A DNA stretch of 64,000 nucleotides from Limnohabitans sp. (GCA_018882835.1 VERE01000006.1:1-64000); one strand, 5' to 3'; positions 17,424 to 26,455 are shown, counted from the first letter of the stretch. Numbers and translations: made by a program. Notes: generated by a model not told the origin, from the letters alone.

Positions 17424-18356
17424 ATGAAATTCTGGTTAAGTTGCGCCGTCATGACCCTGGTGATTTTGGGTCTGGCCATGTCGGGTATCAATGAGTACCT
17501 GTTCTTTGCAGGTTTCGTGATCCTGCAATTCATCGTTCTGGCGACCGCCTGGAACATCCTGGGCGGCTACGCCGGTTATGTGAACTTTGGCGTTCCGGCT
17601 TTTGTGGCGGTTGGCGCCTACACCGCGGTGGTGTTGTTCAAGTCGATCCAGGCGCCCTTGATCGTCCAGATCCTTGGCGGCGGCATTCTTGCGGGTGCCC
17701 TGGGCCTGGGGGTCGGTTTGCTGACGCTCAAACTGCGAGGGATCTTTTTCTCGATCGCCACCGTGGCCGTGGTCTTTATCCTTGAAACCGTGGTCATGAA
17801 CTGGCGCTACGTGGGAGGTGCCACAGGCCTTCAACTGACACGCCCCTCGGACGCCTGGATTTTTGATTCCTATACCCGCATGCTGTTCTTTGTCATGGGC
17901 TTGCTGGCGATTGGCGCCATTGCCATTGCCCGCTACATTCAAGACTCTTACTTGGGGCAAGGTTTGAGAGCCGTGCGAGACTCCGAAGAGGCCGCAGAGT
18001 GCTCGGGCGTACCCACCCTGAAAATCAAGCTCATCGCCTGTACGGTGTCCGGTGCCTTGATGGGCATTGCGGGTGCGCCGATGCCGATGTACCTCAGCTA
18101 CATCGAGCCTACCTCCACCTTCAACCTCAGCTACTCCATTTCTGCGCTGGGCATGCCCATCATTGGCGGCACCTCGCATTGGCTGGGCCCGCTGATCGGT
18201 GCCATCCTGCTGGGCACCATTCAGCAGGTGGTGACCGTCACCATCTCCAGCGAATTGAACGTGCTGGTGGTGGGTGTGCTGTTGGTCTTGTTTGTTGTGT
18301 TGGCCCCTGAGGGTGTGCTCGGACTGGTGAAAAAATGGAAGCAATCCTCGAAGTAA
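17424..18356 (+). CDS. ABC transporter permease, LivM family
   Basis: Inner-membrane permease of 310 residues with multiple hydrophobic spans. Typical LivM features are ILGGYAGYVNFGVPAFVAVGAYTA, LRGIFFSIATVAVVFILE, and SYLGQGLRAVRDSEEAAECSGVPTLKIKL (coupling loop). The TAAGG before the start overlaps the end of the LivH-type gene. Its last 22 bases overlap the ATPase gene that follows, so the operon is translationally tight. Confidence 0.9.
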   Translation: MKFWLSCAVMTLVILGLAMSGINEYLFFAGFVILQFIVLATAWNILGGYAGYVNFGVPAFVAVGAYTAVVLFKSIQAPLIVQILGGGILAGALGLGVGLLTLKLRGIFFSIATVAVVFILETVVMNWRYVGGATGLQLTRPSDAWIFDSYTRMLFFVMGLLAIGAIAIARYIQDSYLGQGLRAVRDSEEAAECSGVPTLKIKLIACTVSGALMGIAGAPMPMYLSYIEPTSTFNLSYSISALGMPIIGGTSHWLGPLIGAILLGTIQQVVTVTISSELNVLVVGVLLVLFVVLAPEGVLGLVKKWKQSSK

Positions 18357-19051
18357 GCAAAGTCGCCAAGCACTTTGGCGGATTCACAGCCCTGCACGAA
18401 GTCAACCTTCAGGTTGGACGCGGCGAGCGGCTGGGCTTGATCGGCCCCAACGGGTCGGGCAAGACCACCCTGATCAGCTGCATTTCTGGCGCGTTGCAAA
18501 ACGACGGCGGCTCCATCAAGTTTGAAGGGCGTGAAATGACGGGCATGAAGGCTTTCGAGCGAACCCGTCTGGGCATCGCGCGCAGCTTCCAGATTCCCCG
18601 CCCATTCAAAAGTATGACGGTGCTGGAAAACCTCATGGTGCCTCTGGCGTATGTGGGCGGAATCAACGGGCACAAGGCCGAAACCGAGGCGATGCACATT
18701 CTGGAGCGCATGGGCTTGGCAGGTAAGGCCAGCACCCTGTCTGCACAGCTGTCCCAAGTAGAGCTGCGCAAGATGGAATTGGCGCGTGCCATGGCCGCCA
18801 AGCCCAAGCTGCTGATTTCCGATGAGGCGCTGGCCGGGCTGGCCGGGGCAGAGGTCGATGAAGTGCTGCAAATCTTGTTCGACCTGAACGCGTTGGGCAT
18901 CACCATCATCATGATCGAGCACATCATGCAAGCGGTCATGAAGTTCTCGCATCGCGTGGTGTGCCTGGACACAGGGCGCATCATTTGCGAAGGCACGCCT
19001 GAAACCATCATTCAAAACCCGGACGTACAGAGGGCTTACCTTGGCGATTAA
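18335..19051 (+). CDS. ABC transporter ATPase, LivG family, with divergent signature motif
   Basis: ATPase of 238 residues. Walker A is GPNGSGKTTL and the usual LivG segment TRLGIARSFQIPRPFKSMTVLENL is present. The ABC signature is degenerate: LSQVELRKMELARAM in place of the usual YGxQRRLEIARAL-type sequence, and Walker B reads LLISDEALAGL with Ala in place of the usual Pro after DE. Catalytic Asp-Glu are kept, so activity is plausible. It starts inside the LivM gene and overlaps the LivF gene by 11 bases. Confidence 0.88.
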   Translation: MEAILEVSKVAKHFGGFTALHEVNLQVGRGERLGLIGPNGSGKTTLISCISGALQNDGGSIKFEGREMTGMKAFERTRLGIARSFQIPRPFKSMTVLENLMVPLAYVGGINGHKAETEAMHILERMGLAGKASTLSAQLSQVELRKMELARAMAAKPKLLISDEALAGLAGAEVDEVLQILFDLNALGITIIMIEHIMQAVMKFSHRVVCLDTGRIICEGTPETIIQNPDVQRAYLGD

Positions 19052-19775
19052 GCTAGACATCAAAGACATCCATGCGGGGTATGGCGCGGTGCGCGCCCTC
19101 ATGGGCGTTTCCCTGGAATTGAACCAGGGCGAGACCGTGGCCTTGCTGGGCACCAACGGCAACGGCAAAAGCACGCTGATGAAATGCGTGATGGGCATGG
19201 TCAAGCCCGATCAGGGTGAAATCAACCTGGAGATCGATGGCGTCAGGCACGATCTGACAAAGCTCTCGACGGAAGAGATCGTCAACCTGGGTGTGGCCCT
19301 GGTTCCGGAGGGGCGGCGTCTGTTCCCGAAGCTGACCGTGGAGGAAAACTTGCTGCTGGGCGCGTTCCGAGAGCTCGCCCGTCCCCAGATTGCAGACAAC
19401 CTGGCCTTTTGCTTCGAGGCATTTCCGCTTCTGAAAGAGCGTCGCACCCAATTGGCAGGTTCCATGTCGGGCGGGCAGCAACAAATGCTGGCGATTGCCC
19501 GTGCTCTGATGTCCAGCCCCAAGCTGCTGCTGGTGGACGAGCCCTCGGTGGGTTTGTCGCCCTTGCTGGTCTCCACCACGATCACCAAGATCAAGGAACT
19601 CAAAGACAAGTACCAGCTGACCGTGCTGATGGCTGAGCAGAACTTCAACCAGGCGGTTCGCATTGCTGATCACGGCTACATCATCGTGCACGGTGAAATC
19701 GTGTTCAAGGGCGACGTGGACGCCATCAAGAACAACGAAATGGTCAAGAATTTCTACCTGGGTGTGGCCACCTGA
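19041..19775 (+). CDS. ABC transporter ATPase, LivF family
   Basis: ATPase of 244 residues starting at TTG 19041. Walker A is GTNGNGKSTL, the signature SGGQQQMLAIARAL, and Walker B LLLVDEPSVGLSPL, all canonical for LivF. It forms the heterodimeric motor with the LivG-type protein. A six-base stem (GGCCAC / GTGGCC) spans its stop codon but lacks a T-tract. The molybdenum hydroxylase operon begins 73 bases later on the same strand and may be read from the same transcript. Confidence 0.9.
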   Translation: MAIKLDIKDIHAGYGAVRALMGVSLELNQGETVALLGTNGNGKSTLMKCVMGMVKPDQGEINLEIDGVRHDLTKLSTEEIVNLGVALVPEGRRLFPKLTVEENLLLGAFRELARPQIADNLAFCFEAFPLLKERRTQLAGSMSGGQQQMLAIARALMSSPKLLLVDEPSVGLSPLLVSTTITKIKELKDKYQLTVLMAEQNFNQAVRIADHGYIIVHGEIVFKGDVDAIKNNEMVKNFYLGVAT

Positions 19776-19848
19776 AGTGGCCCCGACCCACTCACAACGG
19801 CACTGATTGTGCCGGCATGGGTATGAAGAAAACGACGAGGCGCGCGCC

Positions 19849-20709
19849 ATGAAATCACCAGACTTCGATTACTTTCGTGCCAGCTCTTTGCAAGAGGCCT
19901 TGACCTGCCTGCAGGCGCATGGCGCGAATGCACAACTGCTGGCCGGTGGCCAAAGCTTGTTGGCCATGATGAATTTGCGCATGGCCTCGCCGCAGATACT
20001 CATCGACATCAGCCGCATTCCTGGCTTGTCGCAGATTGAGCGCCAGGGCAGCGTGATGCGCATCGGTGCTTTGGTCACCCATAGGCAGTTGCTGGATTCT
20101 GCGGAGGTCGCCACTTGCGTGCCGCTGCTGGCGCAAGCCGTGCCGTATGTCGCGCACCTGGCCATTCGCAATGCAGGCACCCTTGGCGGCAGCTTGGCGC
20201 TGGCCGACCCGGCGGCTGAATACCCGTCCGTGGCGCTGGCCTTGCAGGCCACGATGATTGCCACTTCCTTGCGTGGCGAGCGACGCATTGCCGCGGCGGA
20301 TTATTTTCAGGGCCTGTACCAAACGGCTTTGGCAGAGGATGAAATTCTCACCGCGGTTGAATTCCCCATTGCCACCCCCGGGCAGCGATTCAGCTTTCAA
20401 GAGTTGGCCCGCCGCCGTGGCGACTACGCGATGGTGGGGGTCGCCTGTGCCATCACTATGTCTGACGACCGTGTCAGCGATGCGCGCATCACTTTTTTGG
20501 CGATGGGCGATGGGCCCGTATTGGCCTCGCATGCCATGAAGGCCTTGGTTGGCACTTCGCTGGACGCTGCTGCCATTCAGGCCAGCCAGCAAGCCTTGTC
20601 GCACGACCTGGCGCCTGCGGGCGACTTGCAAGCCACCCCTGAGACCAAATGTCACCTGGCGCGCGTCTTGATGGGGCGCGCCCTGGCCCCGTTGAGGAGC
20701 GCTGCATGA
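19849..20709 (+). CDS. Molybdenum hydroxylase FAD subunit (CoxM/XdhB type)
   Basis: Medium subunit of 286 residues that carries FAD and passes electrons from the 2Fe-2S subunit to the acceptor. FAD-contact motifs are AGGQSLLAMMNLRMA and TLGGSLALADPAAEYPS. ATG 19849 is chosen over the tracked GTG 19807 because GAGG lies eight bases upstream. The stop overlaps the 2Fe-2S subunit start. Order medium-small-large is common among CO-dehydrogenase-like hydroxylases of aromatic and N-heteroaromatic compounds. Confidence 0.9.
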   Translation: MKSPDFDYFRASSLQEALTCLQAHGANAQLLAGGQSLLAMMNLRMASPQILIDISRIPGLSQIERQGSVMRIGALVTHRQLLDSAEVATCVPLLAQAVPYVAHLAIRNAGTLGGSLALADPAAEYPSVALALQATMIATSLRGERRIAAADYFQGLYQTALAEDEILTAVEFPIATPGQRFSFQELARRRGDYAMVGVACAITMSDDRVSDARITFLAMGDGPVLASHAMKALVGTSLDAAAIQASQQALSHDLAPAGDLQATPETKCHLARVLMGRALAPLRSAA

Positions 20710-21221
20710 GCGAGAAAAAAATCAGCACCCATTTCACGCTGAATGGCGTGCCCACCCAACGCGACGTCCCCGTGCGTCTGCATCTGGTGGACATGTTGCG
20801 CGAAGAGTTAGGCCTGACGGGCTCGCACCTGGGGTGTGAGCACGGCGTCTGTGGCGCATGCCAAGTCATGGTGGATGGCCAGCCCGTGCGCGGTTGCCTC
20901 ACGCTGGCGGTGCAAGCCGATGGCCGCCAGGTTGAAACCATTGAGGGCTTGTCGGACAGCGGCGAGCTTGCGGAGCTGCAAGCCGCATTTTTGGCACACA
21001 ACGCCTTTCAATGCGGATTTTGTGCCTCTGGCATGTTGATCACCGCGCTGGACATCGTGCGACACCACCGTGACGCCGACCGTGACGGCATTCGCGACCT
21101 GATTTCTGGCAACTACTGCCGCTGCACAGGCTACCAATCCATTGTGGATGCGATCGAGTCTGTGCTGAAAGCCCACCGTGCGCTGCCCCCTCAGCGTTTG
21201 ACACAAGGAGCCGCGTCATGA
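20706..21221 (+). CDS. Molybdenum hydroxylase 2Fe-2S subunit (CoxS type)
   Basis: Small subunit of 171 residues with two 2Fe-2S centres. The N-terminal plant-ferredoxin-like site is CEHGVCGAC plus a downstream Cys (VRGC), and the C-terminal four-helix site is CGFCASGM with NYCRCTGY. ATG 20706 overlaps the FAD subunit stop, with GAGGAGC upstream. It relays electrons from the molybdenum site to FAD. Its stop overlaps the large subunit start as ATGA. Confidence 0.94.
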   Translation: MSEKKISTHFTLNGVPTQRDVPVRLHLVDMLREELGLTGSHLGCEHGVCGACQVMVDGQPVRGCLTLAVQADGRQVETIEGLSDSGELAELQAAFLAHNAFQCGFCASGMLITALDIVRHHRDADRDGIRDLISGNYCRCTGYQSIVDAIESVLKAHRALPPQRLTQGAAS

Positions 21222-23608
21222 ATGCACGTTCCGAATTGCCATTGAAAGCCGATGGCAGCCAAGTTCAGTCCAGCTTTGTCGGGCAGAGCATTCCGCGCTC
21301 GGGTGCCAAAAAATTATTGCAAGGCCGTGGCGCTTACCTGGACGATGTGCGTGTGCCACGCCTGGCCCATGTGGCGTTTTATCGCAGCCCGCACGCCCAC
21401 GCCAAGATCACCCAGATGGATTTGACACAGGCGCGTCAGCAACCGGGCGTCATCGCCGTGGTGGAGGGGCGTGCCCTGGCAGAATTTTGCACGCCCTGGG
21501 TCGGTGTTCTTGGCCATTTGAAAGGCATCAAATCAGCGCCACAGCATGCGTTGGCCATTGACCGCGTGTGCTGGCAGGGCGAGGCGGTGGTGGCCATAGT
21601 GGCCGAAACACGGCGTCAGGCAGAAGATGCCCTGGACCATGTGCAAATCGATTGGGCGCCCTTGCCGGCCGTCACCGACATGAAGGCCTCGCAGCGGGGT
21701 GACGTCGTCATCCATCCCGATTTGGGCGACAACATCTGCTTTACCCGCTCCTTGGAAACCGAGGGCTTTGCAGAGGCCTTTGCCAAGGCCGATGTGGTGG
21801 TGGAAAAAACCTACGACTTCAGCCGTCACACCGGCGTGACCAACGAGCCGCGTGCCATCCTCGCCGATTACAACCCGGCAGAGCACTCGCTCACGGTGTA
21901 CCACGGCACCCAGGCGCCCAACATGATGCAGGATGTCTTTTCGCGGCACCTGAACATCCCGGAGTCGAACGTGCGGGTCATTTGCAAGGATGTCGGCGGC
22001 TCCTTCGGCATCAAGGTGCACGTCTATGCAGACGAGATGGCCACCGCTGCGCTGTCTGTGATGCTCAAGCGCCCCGTCAAATTTGTGGCGGATCGCATCG
22101 AGTCCTTCCTGACCGACATCCATGCCCGCGAACACACGGCCACCGTGCGGCTGGCTTGCACCCGCGAAGGCGACATCATCGGCTTTGACCTGCTGGATTT
22201 GACGGGCATTGGCCCTTATTCAGTCTACCCGCGCACCAGTGGCATCGAAGGCAACCAGGTGGTGAACCTCACCGGTGGGCCTTACAAGCACAAGCACTAC
22301 CGCGCAAAACTCGATGTGGTGTTCACCAACAAGAATGTCACCTGCCAATACCGCGCCGTCGGACATCCCATTGCCATGGCCCTCACCGAAGGCATTGTGG
22401 ACGAGGCTGCGCGCGCCATCGGCATGGACCCGGCCGAGTTCCGGCGCCGCAACCTGATTGCTGACGATGCCTATCCCTACACTTTTCCTTCGGGCATCAA
22501 GTTTGAAAAACTGTCGCACCAGCAATGCATGGACAAATTGCTGAGCGTCATGGACTACCAAGGCTTGCGCAAAGAACAGGCCGAGTTGCGCCAAAAAGGC
22601 ATTTACCGCGGCATCGGCCTGGCCGCCATGATTGAGGTGACCAATCCCTCGCCGGCGTTTTACGGCGTGGGTGGCGCCCGCATCTCTGCCCAGGACGGCG
22701 CCACGTTGCGTCTGGACCCTGCGGGCATGGTCAATGTGCTGGTCAGCGTGACCGAGCAAGGGCAGGGCACGGAAGCGATCTTTGCGCAAATTGCAGCGAG
22801 TGCGGTCGGCGTCAGCATGGACCGCGTGCGCGTCATCACGGGCGATACCGCCGTGACGCCCTATGGCGGCGGCACCTGGGCTTCGCGCGGTGCGGGCATC
22901 GGTGGCGAAGCCGTGCTGCAAGCGGGCAAGGTGCTGAAGTCCCATATCCTGGAGGTGGCTGCCGCCATTCTCCAAGCAGACAAGGCCACGCTTGACGTGC
23001 AGGGCAACGAGGTCATCGACAAGCTCACGGGCAAAGTGCATATGCCTTTGCAAGAGGTGGGGCGCGTTGCGTATTTCCGCCCTGACACCTTGCCCATGAA
23101 TTTTCAATCGGAATTGACCGTCACGCGCCATTACACACCCAGAGAATATGGCTTCACCTTCACCAACGGCATCCAGGCTTCCTATGTGGAGGTAGATACT
23201 GAAACAGGGTTTGTGAAGTTGCTCAAGCACTGGTGCATAGAAGACTGCGGCACGGTCATCAACCCGATGCTGGTGGACGAGCAAATTCGGGGTGGCATTG
23301 TGCAAGGCATTGGCGGTGCGCTGTTCGAAGAGTGCCTCTACAGCGACGATGGCCAATTGCTCAATGGCTCCATGGCAGACTACCTCGTCCCCATGGCTGG
23401 CGAGATGCCGGACATTGTGGTGGGGCATGTGGAAACACCCACGCGAACCTCCGAGTTGGGCGCGAAGGGGGCCGGCGAGGCGGGCACAGCCGGCGCGCCC
23501 GGTGCCGTCATGAATGCCATCAATGATGCGCTGGCTTGCCTGGGGGCGAATGTGAGCGTGCAGCCTTTCACGCCGCAGCGCGTGCTTCAGGCGCTGGGGA
23601 AAATTTAA
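21218..23608 (+). CDS. Molybdenum hydroxylase catalytic subunit (CoxL/XdhA type)
   Basis: Large subunit of 796 residues carrying the molybdopterin cofactor. Family motifs are PRSGAKKLLQGRGAYLDDV at the N-terminus, KDVGGSFGIKVHVYADE, TPYGGGTWASRGAGIGGEA, and the catalytic Glu in GAKGAGEAGTAGAPGA near the C-terminus. The active-site loop reads CQYRAVGHP, unlike the YRCSFR of true CO dehydrogenase and unlike the YRGAGRPE-type loop of many relatives. It therefore likely hydroxylates an organic ring or aldehyde with water as oxygen donor; the substrate is unknown. It converges on the next gene with a four-base overlap. Confidence 0.9.
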   Translation: MNARSELPLKADGSQVQSSFVGQSIPRSGAKKLLQGRGAYLDDVRVPRLAHVAFYRSPHAHAKITQMDLTQARQQPGVIAVVEGRALAEFCTPWVGVLGHLKGIKSAPQHALAIDRVCWQGEAVVAIVAETRRQAEDALDHVQIDWAPLPAVTDMKASQRGDVVIHPDLGDNICFTRSLETEGFAEAFAKADVVVEKTYDFSRHTGVTNEPRAILADYNPAEHSLTVYHGTQAPNMMQDVFSRHLNIPESNVRVICKDVGGSFGIKVHVYADEMATAALSVMLKRPVKFVADRIESFLTDIHAREHTATVRLACTREGDIIGFDLLDLTGIGPYSVYPRTSGIEGNQVVNLTGGPYKHKHYRAKLDVVFTNKNVTCQYRAVGHPIAMALTEGIVDEAARAIGMDPAEFRRRNLIADDAYPYTFPSGIKFEKLSHQQCMDKLLSVMDYQGLRKEQAELRQKGIYRGIGLAAMIEVTNPSPAFYGVGGARISAQDGATLRLDPAGMVNVLVSVTEQGQGTEAIFAQIAASAVGVSMDRVRVITGDTAVTPYGGGTWASRGAGIGGEAVLQAGKVLKSHILEVAAAILQADKATLDVQGNEVIDKLTGKVHMPLQEVGRVAYFRPDTLPMNFQSELTVTRHYTPREYGFTFTNGIQASYVEVDTETGFVKLLKHWCIEDCGTVINPMLVDEQIRGGIVQGIGGALFEECLYSDDGQLLNGSMADYLVPMAGEMPDIVVGHVETPTRTSELGAKGAGEAGTAGAPGAVMNAINDALACLGANVSVQPFTPQRVLQALGKI

Positions 23609-24828
23609 GACAGAACCGTGTGCGCCACACCGTTGATTTCGACGGCGGTTTCCATGATCAGGTTGTACGGGTCGGCGAAATGCGTGGCCCATTGCGCCAT
23701 GCCCGGATCGGGCAAGTTGATCACGGCGCCCAATTGTTGCGCCATCGTCACCGCCTTGTAACCCACCGGCACCCGCACACGGCTGTATTCAGCCAGCGCT
23801 TGCGGCACCTGCTGGCCCGACTCTTGTAGCGCCTGAACCAAGGCCAAGGCATCGCCCGCCGCCTTGGTGACGCCTTGGCCCACATGGGGGCGCGCCACAA
23901 AGGCTGCGTCGCCCAGCAAGGCGACGCGCTGCGTGCCCATGGTGTCGGTGACGCCGTCCAATATTGTTTGCACAATCAGGTCGGGTGATTTGTCCACAAT
24001 TTCAGCCCACACCGGGTGCAATTGAGCGTGTGCTGCTTGCCTGGCTTGCTGGAGGACCTCGGGTCGCAACAGGTGCGGCGCAATGCCATCCGGGTGATAG
24101 CGGCCCTGCGCATCCGTGAGGATGTCACGCAAGGCCTCGGCTGAGGTACGGCGGTACCACACGAAATTGACGTGAATCGTGTTCTGATGGTCAGCACCCA
24201 GCACCGGATAGCCGACAATTTGCTCGCCCGGGATTTGAGAAAAGGCAAAGTTCTCACCCACAAGCTCGCAAGCCAAAGTGCTCAGGGCCTCCCGATGGAC
24301 CAGACCGCGCCAAGCGACATAACCCGCATAGCGCATGGGCGGCGCGTGAAATAACTGACGGCGTGCCTCCGATCGGTTGCCATCGGCCGCCACCACCAGG
24401 TCGGCTTGCAGCACCCGGCCATCGTGCAAATGCACTTGGGCCGCTTGCTGGGCATCGCCATCTTCAATTCGGACCACGCCGGACGACAAGTGGTAGCGAT
24501 CGGCAGGGAAGGCCTCCAGCAGAATCTGCAGCAAGCGAGACCAGGAGGTGAAATTTTGTGGCAATTGCACTTCACTCAGGATGTGGCCGCGCGCGTCAAA
24601 TGCAAGGCGCCGAGAAATTTCAATGCCCAGCCGGTTTTCGAATTGCGCGCCTGCCAATCGCATGACCTCGCGCAGGCCGGGATGGGTCACGATGCCAGTG
24701 CCTCTGCTTGTGAGTGGGGTGGCAGCTTTTTCCAGCAGGGTGACATCCCAGCCAGCACGGTGCAGCAGGTTGCCGGCAAACAGCCCCCCCATGGAACCCC
24801 CAATGATCACGGCCTTGGGTGCATGCAT
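23605..24828 (-). CDS. FAD-dependent aromatic monooxygenase (2,6-dihydroxypyridine hydroxylase-like)
   Basis: Single-component flavoprotein hydroxylase of 407 residues. The Rossmann site is VIIGGSMGGLFAGNLLHRAGWDVTLLEK, followed by GTGIVTHPGL, the DG motif LVVAADGNRS, GYVAWRGLV, and the GD motif ALLGDAAFVARPHVGQG. The RGTGIV and GYVAWRG blocks resemble 2,6-dihydroxypyridine 3-hydroxylase of nicotine degraders (from memory of that family). It would insert one oxygen into an electron-rich ring using NAD(P)H and oxygen. AGGA lies eight bases before its ATG. Only 14 bases separate its start from the divergent TetR gene. Confidence 0.85.
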   Translation of the reverse strand: MHAPKAVIIGGSMGGLFAGNLLHRAGWDVTLLEKAATPLTSRGTGIVTHPGLREVMRLAGAQFENRLGIEISRRLAFDARGHILSEVQLPQNFTSWSRLLQILLEAFPADRYHLSSGVVRIEDGDAQQAAQVHLHDGRVLQADLVVAADGNRSEARRQLFHAPPMRYAGYVAWRGLVHREALSTLACELVGENFAFSQIPGEQIVGYPVLGADHQNTIHVNFVWYRRTSAEALRDILTDAQGRYHPDGIAPHLLRPEVLQQARQAAHAQLHPVWAEIVDKSPDLIVQTILDGVTDTMGTQRVALLGDAAFVARPHVGQGVTKAAGDALALVQALQESGQQVPQALAEYSRVRVPVGYKAVTMAQQLGAVINLPDPGMAQWATHFADPYNLIMETAVEINGVAHTVLS

Positions 24829-24842
24829 ACTCTTATCCTAAA

Positions 24843-25538
24843 ATGCAAAACGTGAAAAAAAGTCAACCTTCAGCGGGAACACGGCTGGATCCCGCCACCC
24901 GACGCCAGCAAATTCTGGATGCAGCCATTGTGTACTTTGCCGAGGCAGGCTTTGGTGTCCAGACCCGAGAGTTGACACGCCGCATCGGTGTGTCCCAGCC
25001 TTTGCTTTACCGTTACTTTCCGTCCAAGCAAGACTTGATCAATGCGGTGTTTGATGCGGTGTTCATCGGCCGCTTTGACGAAAACTGGATTGCCTTGCTC
25101 AGAGACCCAGCCACGCCCTTGCGAGACCGGTTGCTGCATTTCTACGAGCTGTATGCCAAAGCCACATACCGTCCCGAGTGGATTCGCATCTACATGTATG
25201 CGGGCCTGGCCGACATGGGGTGGAACCGCAACTACCTGAACATTGTTCGTAAAAAGTTGCTGAACGTGATGTGTGAAGAGCTTCGCACCGCTTTGGTTCC
25301 CGCCAGGCTCTTGAAAGACGCCCCGCCCATCAGCGGGCGTGAAATCGAGTTGGTGTGGAACCTTCATGGCAGCATGTTTTACTGGGGTGTGCGGCAAAAT
25401 ATTTTCAACACCAAGTCGGCTACATCGTTTGAGGCGCGGACGGCAGACGCCATTGACCTGTTTCTTTCAGGCGCGGCAGTTCACTACCCCCGGATCCTGG
25501 AAGAGGCTGTCCGCGAGGACAAGAAGAAGCCCCGTTGA
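24843..25538 (+). CDS. TetR/AcrR-family transcriptional regulator
   Basis: Regulator of 231 residues. The N-terminal HTH region is clear: ATRRQQILDAAIVYFAEAGFG, then the recognition helix segment GVSQPLLYRYFPSKQDL. The C-terminal ligand domain is unclassified. No Shine-Dalgarno precedes ATG 24843 (or the in-frame GTG 24852), and the start lies 14 bases from the divergent monooxygenase start, so this mRNA may be leaderless or read from within that gene. It probably controls the surrounding catabolic genes in response to a pathway compound (inference). Confidence 0.88.
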   Translation: MQNVKKSQPSAGTRLDPATRRQQILDAAIVYFAEAGFGVQTRELTRRIGVSQPLLYRYFPSKQDLINAVFDAVFIGRFDENWIALLRDPATPLRDRLLHFYELYAKATYRPEWIRIYMYAGLADMGWNRNYLNIVRKKLLNVMCEELRTALVPARLLKDAPPISGREIELVWNLHGSMFYWGVRQNIFNTKSATSFEARTADAIDLFLSGAAVHYPRILEEAVREDKKKPR

Positions 25539-25543
25539 ACAGC

Positions 25544-25567
25544 GGCTGAGGGGCCGCCGCCTCAGCC
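25544..25567. terminator. Hairpin between convergent tetR and deacetylase genes
   Basis: An eight-base perfect stem (GGCTGAGG / CCTCAGCC) with an eight-base GC-rich loop lies between two converging genes and spans the stop codon of the minus-strand one. No T-tract is evident; a bidirectional terminator is the simplest reading. Confidence 0.45.
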
Positions 25568-26455
25568 CTTGGGCGCAGGAATTTGCTGGGTGTACCAGTC
25601 GGCAATTTTTTCGCCCGTCATGATGGCCACATCTGCCTTGGCCAACACGGCATCCAGCAAGCGCTCAAACGCTTCAATACGATGTGGCACGCCCGTGATG
25701 TAGGGGTGCACGCTGATGGCCATCACGCGCGGTGACTGTGCGCTGTCTTTCCACAGCCGCTCCAATTGCAGGACCCCGCGGTGGTACAGCTCGTCGCTGC
25801 GGTGGTTCTGAATGGCCATCAGGGGGATGTCGTTGATTTCCACGGTGTAGGGGACGGACAGTACAGGCCGTGGCTTGGCTTGGATCCAGGTCGGCTGGTC
25901 GTCAATGACCCAATCGGCCACGTACTCAATGCCTGCCGCGGATAAATGGTCCAGGGTTTCGTCGGTTTCTGTCAGGCCGGGGCTTTCCCAGCCACGAGGC
26001 GCCTTGCCTGTGAATGCTCGGATACTTTCAATCGTCTGGCGGATGGCCAGTGCCTGATCTTCCACACGGTGCATCGGGCCTTGCACATAGCTGTGCCCCA
26101 TGAACTCCCAGCCCGCATCGAGCGCAGCTTGTGCAACGCGCGGGTAAGACTGGCAGACGATGCCGTTGATAGCCAGCGTAGGCACGATGTGGCGCGAAAC
26201 CAGGGCATCGTAGAGACGCCAAAAACCCGCGCGCATGCCGTACTCGTGCCACGACCAGTTTGGCAGGTCCGGCAACAGGGGCTGGCCCATCGGGGGTGGC
26301 AGCACGGTGCGCGGCATGGCGCGCTCAATCGACCAATGCTCCACATTCACGATGATCCAGACCAGCATGCGCTTGCCATCGGGCATGGTCAGAGGCGGGC
26401 GGTCGGGCATCGCCATGTAGGGGACGCGGTCACTGAGCAAGCGAGGTGAGGTCAT
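25562..26455 (-). CDS. Polysaccharide deacetylase-fold amidohydrolase (PuuE-like)
   Basis: Protein of 297 residues with the NodB/PuuE-type fold. Visible features are the N-terminal VWIIVNVEHWSIE, GHSYVQGPMHRV with likely metal His, RGWESPGL, and ISVHPYITGVPHRI near the C-terminus. This arrangement is typical of cytoplasmic PuuE-like allantoinases and relatives that hydrolyse small amides, rather than secreted chitin or peptidoglycan deacetylases; no signal peptide is seen. The start at 26455 replaces the tracked upstream start, which would run into the dioxygenase gene. Downstream of the extradiol-type gene by 19 bases, it may hydrolyse an amide or formamide made by ring cleavage (inference). 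Confidence 0.8.
   Translation of the reverse strand: MTSPRLLSDRVPYMAMPDRPPLTMPDGKRMLVWIIVNVEHWSIERAMPRTVLPPPMGQPLLPDLPNWSWHEYGMRAGFWRLYDALVSRHIVPTLAINGIVCQSYPRVAQAALDAGWEFMGHSYVQGPMHRVEDQALAIRQTIESIRAFTGKAPRGWESPGLTETDETLDHLSAAGIEYVADWVIDDQPTWIQAKPRPVLSVPYTVEINDIPLMAIQNHRSDELYHRGVLQLERLWKDSAQSPRVMAISVHPYITGVPHRIEAFERLLDAVLAKADVAIMTGEKIADWYTQQIPAPKG

Noticed and set aside
19766-19782. Hairpin at the end of the LivF-type gene as terminator
   Set aside because: The six-base stem spans the stop codon and no T-tract follows, so termination cannot be supported.
21218-23608. Carbon monoxide dehydrogenase
   Set aside because: The CO-oxidising loop motif (YRCSFR) is absent, so the CoxMSL-type gene set is better called a general molybdenum hydroxylase.
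22220-23692. 490-residue minus-strand ORF
   Set aside because: It lies antisense to the molybdenum hydroxylase large subunit, which has clear family motifs and coupled start and stop; the ORF translation shows no recognisable domain.
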